Part shown: one piece after another, positions 23,282 through 31,471 of the stretch
Layout of the letters: every line of letters starts with the position of its first letter
Position numbering within the stretch: position 1 is the stretch's first letter
Origin: an uncultured Dysosmobacter sp.
GTDB taxonomy: Bacteria > Bacillota > Clostridia > Oscillospirales > Oscillospiraceae
Length of the DNA: 40,241 nt
Assembly (NCBI GenBank): GCA_934504065.1
Contig: CAKSVQ010000009.1
Span: 1 to 40,241, forward strand
Reading direction: 5' to 3'
The notes under the pieces: generated by a model
Told to the model about the DNA's origin: nothing
Database searches by the model: none
Seen by the model: only the letters and a program-made list of their open reading frames with translations
Translations under genes and position numbers: made by a program

Positions 23282-23890
23282 ATGAACGACCTGCTCAAGC
23301 GGATCAAAACCAACGCCATGCTCTCCGCCGCGCTGTATGCCCTGCTGGGACTGGTGCTGCTGTTTTGGCCGGAGCTTTCCGCCAGCGTGCTGTGTCTTGC
23401 GCTGGGCGCGGTGCTGCTGGTCTGCGGTGCGGTGGACATCCTTGTGTTCCTGCGCACCCGGGATGGCAGCCTTTACTCCGCACTCCACCTGATCGTGGGC
23501 ATCATCCTTGCGGCGGTGGGACTGTGGCTGATGGCCCGCCCCACACTGGTCACGGTCATTATTCCCCGGATCGTGGGCGTGCTCATCTGCTTCCATGGCT
23601 TTTCTGATCTGGGCAGCGCCCTCACGCTGCACAAAAACGGCTCGTCCCGCTTCGGCGCAGCACTGGCGCTAGGCGTCATCACGCTGGCGCTGGGCGCGGT
23701 GCTGGTGGTGCGGCCTTTCAGCGCGTTCGCCACGGTGACGCGGCTGCTGGGCGCATTCCTGCTTTATGACGGCATCAGCGACCTGTGGATCACCGGGCAG
23801 GTGAGCAAGGCCGTCCGGCAGGCCCAGCAGGATGCCCACGCCCGGCAGGATGCCGTGGACGTGGACTTTGAAGACGTGCACGACGACTGA
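23282..23890 (+). CDS. HdeD/DUF308-family membrane protein
   Basis: The 202-residue protein has six hydrophobic segments with repeated Gly-rich helices (LYALLGLVLLFWP, IVGIILAAVGLWLM, ALGVITLALGAVLVV), as in the HdeD/DUF308 family. It ends in an acidic cytoplasmic tail. HdeD of E. coli is linked to acid resistance, but the biochemical role of the family is not known. It stands alone, with GGGAGGAA before the ATG and a terminator behind it. Confidence 0.85.
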   Translation: MNDLLKRIKTNAMLSAALYALLGLVLLFWPELSASVLCLALGAVLLVCGAVDILVFLRTRDGSLYSALHLIVGIILAAVGLWLMARPTLVTVIIPRIVGVLICFHGFSDLGSALTLHKNGSSRFGAALALGVITLALGAVLVVRPFSAFATVTRLLGAFLLYDGISDLWITGQVSKAVRQAQQDAHARQDAVDVDFEDVHDD

Positions 23891-23906
23891 AAACCTTCAT
23901 AATAAA

Positions 23907-23941
23907 CATTGCGCCGCCCTGCTTCGCAGGACGGCGCAATG
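23907..23941. terminator. Hairpin between convergent genes
   Basis: CATTGCGCCG-x-CCTGC pairs with GCAGG-x-CGGCGCAATG around TTC. It lies between the convergent HdeD-like gene and recD2 and probably ends both. Confidence 0.75.
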
Positions 23942-23947
23942 CTATTT

Positions 23948-26173
23948 TCAGGATTCCTTTTGCCCATCTTCTTCGCCGCTGTGGCGCAGCCGCCAGCGCA
24001 GGCCGGAATAGCGCTTTTGCTGGCGGTCGTTGGCCGCCATGGCGCGGACGGCGGCATCGTCCCCCACCACGATCATCAGCTCCCGCGCCCGGGTCAGGGC
24101 GGTATACAGCACGCCCCGCACCATCAGCGACTGGGCCGCAGGCATGGCGGCAAGCACCACACAGCGGTATTCGCTGCCCTGCGCCTTGTGCACCGTCTGG
24201 GCATAGGCCAAATCCAATTCATTCAGCATTTCCACGCTGTATGTGGCGGCACGGCCGTCAAAATCCAGCGCCAGCCACTCGCCGGAGGGGTCGATCTCCA
24301 CGATCTTCCCCACATCGCCGTTGAAAATGCCCGTGCCCACCGCGCCATCCTCTTTGCCCCATACCACGTCATAGTCGTTGCGGGTCTGCATGATGCGGTC
24401 GCCCTGCCGGAAGAGCCGATCGCCCCACTGCACCTCCCGCTTGTCCGGCGCGGGGGGATTCAGTGCCTCCTGCAAACAGCGGTTGAGGCGGATGGTGCCA
24501 CTGGCGCCCTTGCGGGTGGGCGTGAGCACCTGGATCTGATCCACCGGAATGCCCATTTTTTCCGGCAGGCGGGTCTTGCACAGCTCCACCACCGTGGCCA
24601 CCGTCCGCTCACTGTCCCGGCGGCAGAGGAAGAAGAAATCATTCTGGTCATTGGTCAGCGCAGGCGGCTGCCCCAGATTCACGGCGTGGGCATTGCGGAT
24701 GATGGCCGACTGCTCGGCCTGCCGGAACACCTCCCGCAAAAAGACAGTCTCCACCCGTCCGCTGCGGATCAGGTCGGAAAACACATTTCCCGCCCCCACG
24801 GAGGGCAGCTGGTCGGCGTCGCCCACCAGCACCAGCCGCGTGCCGGGCCGCAGCGCCCGCAGCAGAGCGGAAAACAGCGTCACGTCCACCATGCTCATCT
24901 CGTCTACGATCACCGCGTCGGCCTCCAGCGGCTCCTTTTCCGTTTTGGTGAAGGTCACCTGCGCCGTGGCTTCGTTCCAACTCATGCCAAGCAATCTGTG
25001 CACCGTTTGGGCCTCCCGGCCCGTCACCTCGCTCATCCGCTTGGCGGCGCGGCCCGTGGGGGCCGCGAGCACAATCTCCAGACCCATTTTTTCAAACAGT
25101 GCCACGATGCCCCGCACCGTAGTGGTCTTGCCTGTGCCGGGGCCCCCGGTGAGGATGATCACACTCCGCTGCGCCGCAAGCTCAACGGCCTGCCGCTGCT
25201 GCGGCGCGTAGGTAATGCCCTGCTCAGTTTCGATCTGCGCCACGGTCTTCGCCGCCTGACGGCTCTTGTCCGCCTCCACCGCCAGCAGGCCATTGAGCCG
25301 CAGACAGGCGGAGCACTCCGCCTCCCACAGCCGCCGGAGGTAGCAGGCCTGCACATTGGCCACCTGCTCCTGCACCACGGCAAAGCTCCCGGTCAGATCG
25401 TCCAGCGCCTGCTCCACCAGTTCCTCCGGGCAGTCCAGCAGCTGGGCGGTGGCGGCCACCAGCTTGGGCCGGGGCAAAAACACATGACCGTTATTTTCAT
25501 TGTGGCTGAGTTCAAAGGTCACTGCCGCCCGCAGCCGCTCCTTGCTGTCGGCGGAGAAGCCCATGCTCATGGCGATCTCGTCCGTGGCAGAAAATTCCAC
25601 GCCGCAGCCGTCAGCCGAGAGCAGATAGGGGTTTTCCCGAATCTTTTCCAGCGCCGCGTCGCCATAGGCCTCCCGCAGGCGCATGGCCAGCACAGGGGGC
25701 AGCTGATACCGGGTCAGAAAGGCCATCAGCCGCCGCAGCCCCTGCGACTGGCGGAAGCTCTGGGTGATCTCCTGCGCCTTTTTTTCCGTGATGCCCTTGA
25801 TCAGGCTCAGCCGCCGGGGATCGGATTCCAGCACGTCCAGCGTCTCCGGGCCGAAGTGGTCTACGATGCGGCGGGCAGTGGCAGGCCCTACGCCTTTACA
25901 GATACCGGAGGCCAGATAGTTGAAAATGTCCTCCTCATCCTCCGGCAGGGCGCGCTCCATCTCCACTGCCCGAAGCTGCTGGCCGTGCTGGGGATGCTGC
26001 TCCCACACGCCGGAAACCGTCAGGTGCTCGCCCGGCGCGGCGCAGGGGATGCACCCCACCACCGTGACCACCTCGCCCTCCTCGGTGAGCAGGCGGAGCA
26101 CCGTATAGCCGTTTTCGGCGTTTTGAAAGATCACGCTATGTATTGTCCCATCCCATGTGACCAGCTCTTCCAT
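23948..26173 (-). CDS. recD2: RecD2-type ATP-dependent DNA helicase
   Basis: The 741-residue protein has the RecD2 layout. There is an N-terminal OB-like domain, a helix-hairpin-helix region around 90-140 (ICKGVGPATARRIV, IKGITEKKAQEI), and SF1 helicase motifs beginning with Walker A GGPGTGKT at 343-350. Walker B VDEMSMV and the C-terminal motif VHKAQGSEY follow. It is a 5'-3' helicase of RecBC-lacking bacteria involved in genome stability. The start at 26173 has TAGGAAA upstream. It follows the small membrane-protein gene by eight bases, so they are co-transcribed. Confidence 0.94.
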   Translation of the reverse strand: MEELVTWDGTIHSVIFQNAENGYTVLRLLTEEGEVVTVVGCIPCAAPGEHLTVSGVWEQHPQHGQQLRAVEMERALPEDEEDIFNYLASGICKGVGPATARRIVDHFGPETLDVLESDPRRLSLIKGITEKKAQEITQSFRQSQGLRRLMAFLTRYQLPPVLAMRLREAYGDAALEKIRENPYLLSADGCGVEFSATDEIAMSMGFSADSKERLRAAVTFELSHNENNGHVFLPRPKLVAATAQLLDCPEELVEQALDDLTGSFAVVQEQVANVQACYLRRLWEAECSACLRLNGLLAVEADKSRQAAKTVAQIETEQGITYAPQQRQAVELAAQRSVIILTGGPGTGKTTTVRGIVALFEKMGLEIVLAAPTGRAAKRMSEVTGREAQTVHRLLGMSWNEATAQVTFTKTEKEPLEADAVIVDEMSMVDVTLFSALLRALRPGTRLVLVGDADQLPSVGAGNVFSDLIRSGRVETVFLREVFRQAEQSAIIRNAHAVNLGQPPALTNDQNDFFFLCRRDSERTVATVVELCKTRLPEKMGIPVDQIQVLTPTRKGASGTIRLNRCLQEALNPPAPDKREVQWGDRLFRQGDRIMQTRNDYDVVWGKEDGAVGTGIFNGDVGKIVEIDPSGEWLALDFDGRAATYSVEMLNELDLAYAQTVHKAQGSEYRCVVLAAMPAAQSLMVRGVLYTALTRARELMIVVGDDAAVRAMAANDRQQKRYSGLRWRLRHSGEEDGQKES

Positions 26174-26181
26174 GTCGTTTC

Positions 26182-26505
26182 CTACTTTACTTGAAATTCA
26201 TCCGCGGCTGTCAGCACCGCGTCCTTTTCCCGCCGGGCAAGATACTCCGCCAGCGCCTTTGCCTCCCCGGTCAGGCCGCAGTCCACCAAAACCACCCGGG
26301 CTCCGGGCAGCCGCCCCTGCACACGCCGCAGCTCCCGCACGTCCGCTTCCATGGCCAGCGCCTGTCCCCGCAGGGGCAGTACCAGCAAAAGCCCCGGGAT
26401 CGACGGCCGCCCCGCATGCAGCAGCGCGCCTGCCGCGATCCACACCACCGCCGTCATACCCACGGCGGAGAAAAAGGCCAGCGCACCGTCATAAAAAACG
26501 CTCAT
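26182..26505 (-). CDS. Small membrane-anchored protein, unknown
   Basis: The product is 107 residues: a hydrophobic helix at about 8-30, a second hydrophobic strand at 36-46, then a soluble part with heptad-like RELRRVQGRL and VVLVDCGLTGEAKALAEYLARR. I do not recognise the family. I chose the ATG at 26505, eight bases after GAGGTG; the ATG at 26511 is an alternative. It directly precedes recD2. Confidence 0.65.
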   Translation of the reverse strand: MSVFYDGALAFFSAVGMTAVVWIAAGALLHAGRPSIPGLLLVLPLRGQALAMEADVRELRRVQGRLPGARVVLVDCGLTGEAKALAEYLARREKDAVLTAADEFQVK

Positions 26506-26556
26506 ATCCATCACCTCAGGACAGTGTATGACGCTGCGGCGGCGCGTGTGTCCCTT

Positions 26557-26628
26557 CCAAAAGCGGCATAGCCACTTTTGGGCAAGCGCTTCTCTCCGTT
26601 TCTCGATTGGCCGCGATGCGGCCAATCG
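26557..26628. repeat. Pair of strong hairpins downstream of ybeY
   Basis: Two stem-loops lie 22 bases apart: CCAAAAGCGGC-ATA-GCCACTTTTGG (26557-26581, one mismatch) and CGATTGGCCGC-GAT-GCGGCCAATCG (26604-26628, perfect 11-bp stem, 3-base loop). They sit between ybeY and the small membrane-protein gene. Neither has a T-tract on the minus strand, so they resemble REP-type or mRNA-stabilising elements more than terminators. Confidence 0.5.
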
Positions 26629-26632
26629 ACGC

Positions 26633-27130
26633 TCAGTCCTCCCTTGTGATACCCAGCTCTGCCAGAATGGCTTCCTCCCGCGCGCGCATCTGCTTTTTCT
26701 GTGGACCCTCGTCCAGATGGTCATAGCCCAGCAAATGCAGCACGGAGTGCACCACCAGATAGGCAAGCTCCCTCCGGTTGGAGTGGCCGTACTCTTTGGC
26801 CTGCGCCGCCACATGCTCCATGGAGATCACCATGTCGCCCAGCGGCATCAGCCCCGTGCCGGGATCGGCGTCCTCCGCGCCGGGAAGCTGGCCGGGCGTC
26901 AGGTCGAATTCCGGGAAGCTCAGCACGTCCGTGGCCCGGTCTACCTCCCGCATCTCCCGGTTGATCTGGTGGATGGCCTCGTCGCTTGTCAGCAGCACGT
27001 CCACCTCGCAGAGAAAGTCCACGCCCTCTGCCGCCAGCGCGGTGCGGATGACCTTGCGAATGAATGCCCGCTGACTGTCATTCACCCCCGGCACGTCAGA
27101 AGTGATTGGTATATAGTGTCTTTTTGCCAT
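26633..27130 (-). CDS. ybeY: YbeY endoribonuclease/rRNA maturation factor
   Basis: The 165-residue protein has the zinc motif H-x3-H-x5-H as HSVLHLLGYDH and the upstream RATDVLSFP motif of YbeY. The enzyme matures the 16S rRNA 3' end and takes part in ribosome quality control. Its ATG shares one base with the phoH stop (TAATG), the usual coupling of these two genes. Confidence 0.95.
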   Translation of the reverse strand: MAKRHYIPITSDVPGVNDSQRAFIRKVIRTALAAEGVDFLCEVDVLLTSDEAIHQINREMREVDRATDVLSFPEFDLTPGQLPGAEDADPGTGLMPLGDMVISMEHVAAQAKEYGHSNRRELAYLVVHSVLHLLGYDHLDEGPQKKQMRAREEAILAELGITRED

Positions 27131-28101
27131 TATTTTGTCCCTTTCCCGGTTTTTCGATTGGCGTCCCGCTCATAGGCCTCTACAATGCGCTGCACCATCA
27201 CATGGCGCACCACGTCCGCGTTGGTCAGCTCACAGATGCCGATGCCCTCCACATTTTTCAGTACCCGCATGGCCTCCCGCAGTCCGGAGGGCTTGCCGTC
27301 CGGCAGGTCGATCTGGGTCACGTCTCCGGTGATAACGATCTTGGAGCCAAAGCCCAGCCGGGTCAAAAACATTTTCATCTGCTCGCGGCTGGTATTCTGG
27401 GCCTCGTCCAGAATGATGAAGCTGTCGTCCAGTGTGCGCCCGCGCATATAGGCAAGGGGGGCCACCTCGATATTGCCCTTTTCCAGATATTTCTGATAGG
27501 TCTCCGCCCCCAGCATATCAAACAGCGCGTCATACAGTGGCCGCAGGTACGGGTCCACCTTGCTTTGCAGGTCACCGGGCAGAAAGCCCAGCCGCTCGCC
27601 AGCCTCCACCGCCGGGCGGGTGAGGATGATGCGGTTGACCTGCTTATCCCGGAAGGCCTGCACGGCGGCGGCCACAGCCAGATAGGTCTTGCCCGTGCCG
27701 GCGGGACCCACGCCGATGGTGACCGTGTTATGCAGCACCGACTTGATATACTCCTTCTGGCCGATGGTCTTGGGCTTGATGGGGCGGCCCTTGGCGGAGA
27801 TGCACAGCACGTCACCCGTCAGCTCCGTGATCTGCTCCTCCTTTCCCGCCCGCACCAGCCCGATGACATAGCGCACGTTCTGCTCGCCGATGGCCTCGCC
27901 CCGGCTGGAAAGCGTCAGCAGGGCCTGCAACGCCTTGCAGGCCAGCATGGTGTTCTCCGCGTCGCCCTCCACCCGCAGCTCACCGTCCCGGTTCACCACG
28001 GTGACGGAAAATTCCTGCTCCAGCAGACGGACGTTTTCATCAAACGAGCCAAAGATATTCACGGCCTGTTCCAGCCGCTCAATGCTGATCCTCTGTTCCA
28101 A
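27130..28101 (-). CDS. phoH: PhoH-family ATPase (YbeZ-like)
   Basis: This 323-residue protein has an N-terminal KH-like segment and a P-loop GPAGTGKTYLA, then ILTRPAVEAGERLGFLPGD, DEAQNTSREQMKMFLTR and TGDVTQIDLP, all typical of PhoH/YbeZ. It works with YbeY in RNA metabolism. The start appears to be TTG at 28101, with CAGGAG nine bases upstream. Confidence 0.94.
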   Translation of the reverse strand: MEQRISIERLEQAVNIFGSFDENVRLLEQEFSVTVVNRDGELRVEGDAENTMLACKALQALLTLSSRGEAIGEQNVRYVIGLVRAGKEEQITELTGDVLCISAKGRPIKPKTIGQKEYIKSVLHNTVTIGVGPAGTGKTYLAVAAAVQAFRDKQVNRIILTRPAVEAGERLGFLPGDLQSKVDPYLRPLYDALFDMLGAETYQKYLEKGNIEVAPLAYMRGRTLDDSFIILDEAQNTSREQMKMFLTRLGFGSKIVITGDVTQIDLPDGKPSGLREAMRVLKNVEGIGICELTNADVVRHVMVQRIVEAYERDANRKTGKGTK

Positions 28102-28131
28102 AGCTGTATCACTCCTGTATATCCGGGCTTA

Positions 28132-29322
28132 CTATCCCGGTTCTTCCGTATAGATCGGCAAACTGCGCCCGATCTCCTCTTCGCACTCCGCCGTCAGCGT
28201 CACGCGCAAAAGCTCTCCCTGCCCGCGGCTGGTGCACAGCATCGAACGCACCGCGCCATAGGGTGCCACCATGCGGCGAAGCTGCTGCTCCAGCACCTGC
28301 CGGGCCGCCTCCTCCGCCTCGGATGCCGTGCGGATGCGCACTTGCGTTTCGTAAAACCGCAGCTGCTCGGAAACCAGCGTCACCGGAAGCAGGATGCCCA
28401 GCAGCACCAGCTGCTTTCTTTTGCTTATTTTATCATAAGTTGCCCCCTGGATGCTACTGTTTCGAAAGAATTTTACCCGGTACTTTCCGATCACCATCGC
28501 CCGGCAGTGCTTTACCCGGCCCGTGTACCGCTTTTCTGCCACGCGGAGGGGGACGTTCGTGGTCAGGGCATACCACGTTCTGGCCCGAACGCTGCCCATT
28601 CCCGGAAGGAGCCGCGCGCCGAAGGTATCCAGATCCGCAACGCCGGAGATCAGCAGCTGCCCCTGCGCAACGGAGGTGCCGGGCAGCACGCAGTTCACGC
28701 CGTCCATACCCCGCACCTCCAGCACCAGCCCCGCCCGCCGGGCCACCACATTGGCCGGGGCCTGCTCATCCACGATCTCCGGCGGCAGCACCCGCTCCCG
28801 CACCTGCACCTTTGCCCGGCAGCCGGACACGTTCACCGCGATCCACTGCAGCTCCGGGATGTCCAGCAGCACGTGGTTGCGGATGTCCTCGCCGTCCAGT
28901 GTCAGGCCGAAGGCCCCCAGACCCACGCCGTTTTTCTCCAGCGCCCGGAGGATGCGCTCATCTGACACCGTCTCATTGCCCTCGATCTGATAGTCCCACA
29001 CGAAAAAGGAACTGATGAACAATCCGAAACCGCAGACGAGCAGCCCCACCGCCAGCGCCGTCCGGCGGCGGAAGCGCCCCAGAAGAAAGGGCACGCCCTC
29101 GCCCCGCTCCACCTGCAATCCGCACTCCAGCTTTTCCGCCGCCTGCCGCAAAAGCCGATAATCCCGGCGGGTCATGCGGCAGCGGAACACCGTGGGCGAT
29201 TCCCATGAAAGGTCCCAGAAGGCCAGATCCCGCGCCCCGCACAGGTTCAGCACCCGCTCCGGAAAGGGACACTCCGCCCGAATGCACACCTGCCCCCGCA
29301 GGCGGTTTACGATCCCTCTCAT
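28132..29322 (-). CDS. yqfD: Sporulation protein YqfD
   Basis: The 396-residue membrane protein carries the YqfD pattern: an N-terminal soluble part, a transmembrane helix (AVGLLVCGFGLFISSFFVW) followed by WDYQIEGNETVSDERIL, RVKHCRAMVIGKYRVKFF, and a second helix near LLGILLPVTLV. YqfD is needed for engulfment-stage spore development. The ATG at 29322 overlaps the yqfC stop as ATGA. Order yqfC-yqfD-phoH-ybeY is conserved in spore-forming Firmicutes. Confidence 0.93.
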   Translation of the reverse strand: MRGIVNRLRGQVCIRAECPFPERVLNLCGARDLAFWDLSWESPTVFRCRMTRRDYRLLRQAAEKLECGLQVERGEGVPFLLGRFRRRTALAVGLLVCGFGLFISSFFVWDYQIEGNETVSDERILRALEKNGVGLGAFGLTLDGEDIRNHVLLDIPELQWIAVNVSGCRAKVQVRERVLPPEIVDEQAPANVVARRAGLVLEVRGMDGVNCVLPGTSVAQGQLLISGVADLDTFGARLLPGMGSVRARTWYALTTNVPLRVAEKRYTGRVKHCRAMVIGKYRVKFFRNSSIQGATYDKISKRKQLVLLGILLPVTLVSEQLRFYETQVRIRTASEAEEAARQVLEQQLRRMVAPYGAVRSMLCTSRGQGELLRVTLTAECEEEIGRSLPIYTEEPG

Positions 29323-29615
29323 GGCCGCGGCAGCCATGTCAGGCTGTCGATCCGGCCGCCGATGCGCAACTCCCCCGCCGACATGGCAAGAAGCGTCAGC
29401 CCCGCGCCGCAGATGCGCAGCACCCCCGCCGGGGTATTGGCGTCCACCTGCTCTTCACTGTAAGAAAGAATTCCGGTATGGTGCTCCAGATATAACTGTC
29501 GGCTGCCCACCAGCTCCAGACGGGGAAGCCCCGCCACCACGTCCGCAGGCAGGTCAAAAAGCTCCGCCACAGCGCCCAGCACGCCGCCCTCCCGTTCTCT
29601 TCGGTTTTTCTCCAT
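29319..29615 (-). CDS. yqfC: Sporulation protein YqfC
   Basis: The 98-residue protein matches the YabP/YqfC family: PRLELVGSRQLYLEHHTGILSYSEEQVDANTPAGVLRI-type beta-rich core. Expected to be made in the mother cell under sigma E. GGAGGTGGAGG precedes the ATG at 29615. First gene of the yqfC-yqfD-phoH-ybeY run. Confidence 0.9.
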   Translation of the reverse strand: MEKNRREREGGVLGAVAELFDLPADVVAGLPRLELVGSRQLYLEHHTGILSYSEEQVDANTPAGVLRICGAGLTLLAMSAGELRIGGRIDSLTWLPRP

Positions 29616-29696
29616 GTGCCTCCACCTCCGAAAAAATCCTATGCCGTCCGGTGCTGAATCTTGCCCCGCCGCGCATATAAAGAAGGGGTGATGTAC

Positions 29697-30614
29697 ATGG
29701 AAACACGTTGGCGCAAGGACGCCTGTCTGGTTCTCTGCGGCCTGCTGGCCTTTTTCCTCTGGGATGCCGCCCGGGTGCGGAAGGCCGCCGTGCAGGCGCT
29801 GGGCCTGTGCGCCGGGACCGTCATTCCCTCCCTGTTCCCGTTTCTGGCCGTGTCCAGCCTTTTGACCGCGCTGGGACTGGGCGAGTGGTTAGCTCCACAG
29901 CTCTCCGGGCTGATGACCCCGCTTTTCCGTCTGCCGGGCTGCGCCAGCGCGGCGCTGGGACTGGGGCTGGTAGGCGGCTATCCCATCGGGGCCCAGACCG
30001 CCGCTGGGCTCTATCGGCAGGGCCTGCTGACGGAGGACGAGACACTTCGCCTACTGACCTTCTGCAATAACTCCAACCCTGTTTTTCTCATCAGTGTGCT
30101 GGGTGTGGGGGTGTTCGGCAGCTTCCGGGCGGGCCTGACGCTGTGGCTCATCCATTTGATGGCCGCCCTTCTCACCGGGCTGTGCCACCGGGGCGGGAAG
30201 CGCCCCCGGCGAAAAGGCCCGCCGCCCGCGCTTGCTTTCCGGGCCGTTCCCTTTTCCACAGCAGTGGTGGAAGCCGTCCGCTCCGCCGCGAATGCCATGC
30301 TCTCCGTCTGCGCCTTCGTCACGCTGTTTTACGTTCTGGTGCACCCGCTGGTGCGCCGGGGCGGACTGCTCTGCACTGCGGCGGCAGGAACTGTGGAGCT
30401 ATTTTCCTTTACAGCTATGCTTTCACCGGACCTGCCGTCTTTTGTGCTGGCCGCCGCCTGCGCCGGGTGGGGCGGGCTTTCCGTCCTGTGCCAGACGGCG
30501 GCGGTGCTGGACGGCAGCGGCCTTCCCCTTGCCCCCTGCATCCGGGGAAAGGCCCTGCAAGCCCTGTTTTCCGCCCTGCTGGCACTGGCGCTGGCCCCCT
30601 GCGTGCTGGGGTAA
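29697..30614 (+). CDS. YlbJ-like sporulation membrane protein
   Basis: The 305-residue integral membrane protein has the nucleoside-recognition (Gate) motifs of YlbJ/SpoVV: PSLFPFLAVSSLL, GLVGGYPIGAQ and FCNNSNPVFLISV. YlbJ is needed for dipicolinic-acid uptake into the forespore in Bacillus. It is shorter than the roughly 400-residue Bacillus protein. The ATG at 29697 is eight bases after AAGGGG; the ATG at 29691 is too close to that site. It is divergent from yqfC. Confidence 0.85.
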   Translation: METRWRKDACLVLCGLLAFFLWDAARVRKAAVQALGLCAGTVIPSLFPFLAVSSLLTALGLGEWLAPQLSGLMTPLFRLPGCASAALGLGLVGGYPIGAQTAAGLYRQGLLTEDETLRLLTFCNNSNPVFLISVLGVGVFGSFRAGLTLWLIHLMAALLTGLCHRGGKRPRRKGPPPALAFRAVPFSTAVVEAVRSAANAMLSVCAFVTLFYVLVHPLVRRGGLLCTAAAGTVELFSFTAMLSPDLPSFVLAAACAGWGGLSVLCQTAAVLDGSGLPLAPCIRGKALQALFSALLALALAPCVLG

Positions 30615-30629
30615 GGCCATCAAGAAAAT

Positions 30630-30668
30630 CCCTCTGTCGCCAATTTCCGGCAACAGAGGGTATTTTTC
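30630..30668. terminator. Terminator between convergent genes
   Basis: CCCTCTGT (30630-30637) and ACAGAGGG (30653-30660), with an inner GCC/GGC pairing, are flanked by AAAA and TATTTTTCTTT. It serves the YlbJ-like gene and probably deoC as well. Confidence 0.8.
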
Positions 30669-30678
30669 TTTATCTATA

Positions 30679-31347
30679 TTACATTTTGGAATCGTTTTCA
30701 GCAGCTTTCACTGCTTTGACCACTCGGCTGGTGCCAAGACGGGAGGCCCCTAGACGGAGAAAGTCCGCCGCATCCTCCAAATTGGAAATGCCCCCCGCGG
30801 CCTTGATCTTCACATGGGGGCCGATGTGCCGGGCGAACAGCGCCACATCCTCCCGGGTGGCACCTCCGCCGCCAAACCCGGTGGAGGTTTTGATATAATC
30901 CGCGCCGGAGTCAGTAACAATGCCGCACAGGCGCACCTTTTCCGCCTCTGTAAGGAAACAGCATTCCACGATCACCTTTAGTACCTTTCCGCCGCAGGAT
31001 TCCTTCACCACCTGAATCTCATGGAGCACATCGGCCCATCGGCCATCCTTCACCCAGCCCAGGTTGATGACCATGTCCACCTCCGATGCGCCGTTTTTCA
31101 CCGCGTCCGCCGCCATGAAGCACTTGGTCGCCGTGGTGTCATACCCATTGGGAAAGCCGATCACGGTACAGATGGGCACCCGGTCCGCCGCGTATTCCGC
31201 CGCCTGCCGGACATAGCTTGCCGGAATGCACACGCTGGCACAGCCATACCGGATGCCGTCGTCACACACGGCACGAATCTCCTCCCACGTGGCCGTCTGC
31301 GCCAGCAGGGTGTGGTCGCATTTTTTCAGAATTTCCTTCACGTCCAT
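30679..31347 (-). CDS. deoC: Deoxyribose-phosphate aldolase
   Basis: The 222-residue enzyme has [14 protein letters not shown] near the N-terminus, [28 protein letters not shown] with the catalytic Lys region, and [14 protein letters not shown] containing the Schiff-base lysine. It cleaves 2-deoxyribose 5-phosphate to acetaldehyde and glyceraldehyde 3-phosphate. Start at 31347 follows AAGGAGGCGG; a longer frame upstream is not supported. Confidence 0.95.
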   Translation of the reverse strand: MDVKEILKKCDHTLLAQTATWEEIRAVCDDGIRYGCASVCIPASYVRQAAEYAADRVPICTVIGFPNGYDTTATKCFMAADAVKNGASEVDMVINLGWVKDGRWADVLHEIQVVKESCGGKVLKVIVECCFLTEAEKVRLCGIVTDSGADYIKTSTGFGGGGATREDVALFARHIGPHVKIKAAGGISNLEDAADFLRLGASRLGTSRVVKAVKAAENDSKM

Positions 31348-31377
31348 AAAAGCCGCCTCCTTGAAGCTGATAAAGGC

Positions 31378-31406
31378 AGTATAACAAAGCTGCCGTCCGC
31401 TGTCCA
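31378..31406 (-). promoter_or_regulatory. Promoter of deoC
   Basis: TGGACA (31401-31406) and TATACT (31378-31383) are 17 bases apart on the minus strand, about 30 bases before the deoC start codon. Confidence 0.65.
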
Positions 31407-31412
31407 GCGCTC

Positions 31413-31441
31413 TTGCCAAGCAGGCACTCCGGTGTTAAAAT
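31413..31441 (+). promoter_or_regulatory. Promoter of secreted protease gene
   Basis: TTGCCA (31413-31418) and TAAAAT (31436-31441) are 17 bases apart, back to back with the deoC promoter. Confidence 0.6.
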
Positions 31442-31471
31442 AGGGGCACTACACAGTTTGGAGGCACACCC

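Noticed and set aside
23909..26194. Plus-strand 761-codon open frame
   Set aside because: It lies antisense to recD2 and has no recognisable domain; the protein is low-complexity His/Arg/Gln/Pro sequence from codon-position bias.
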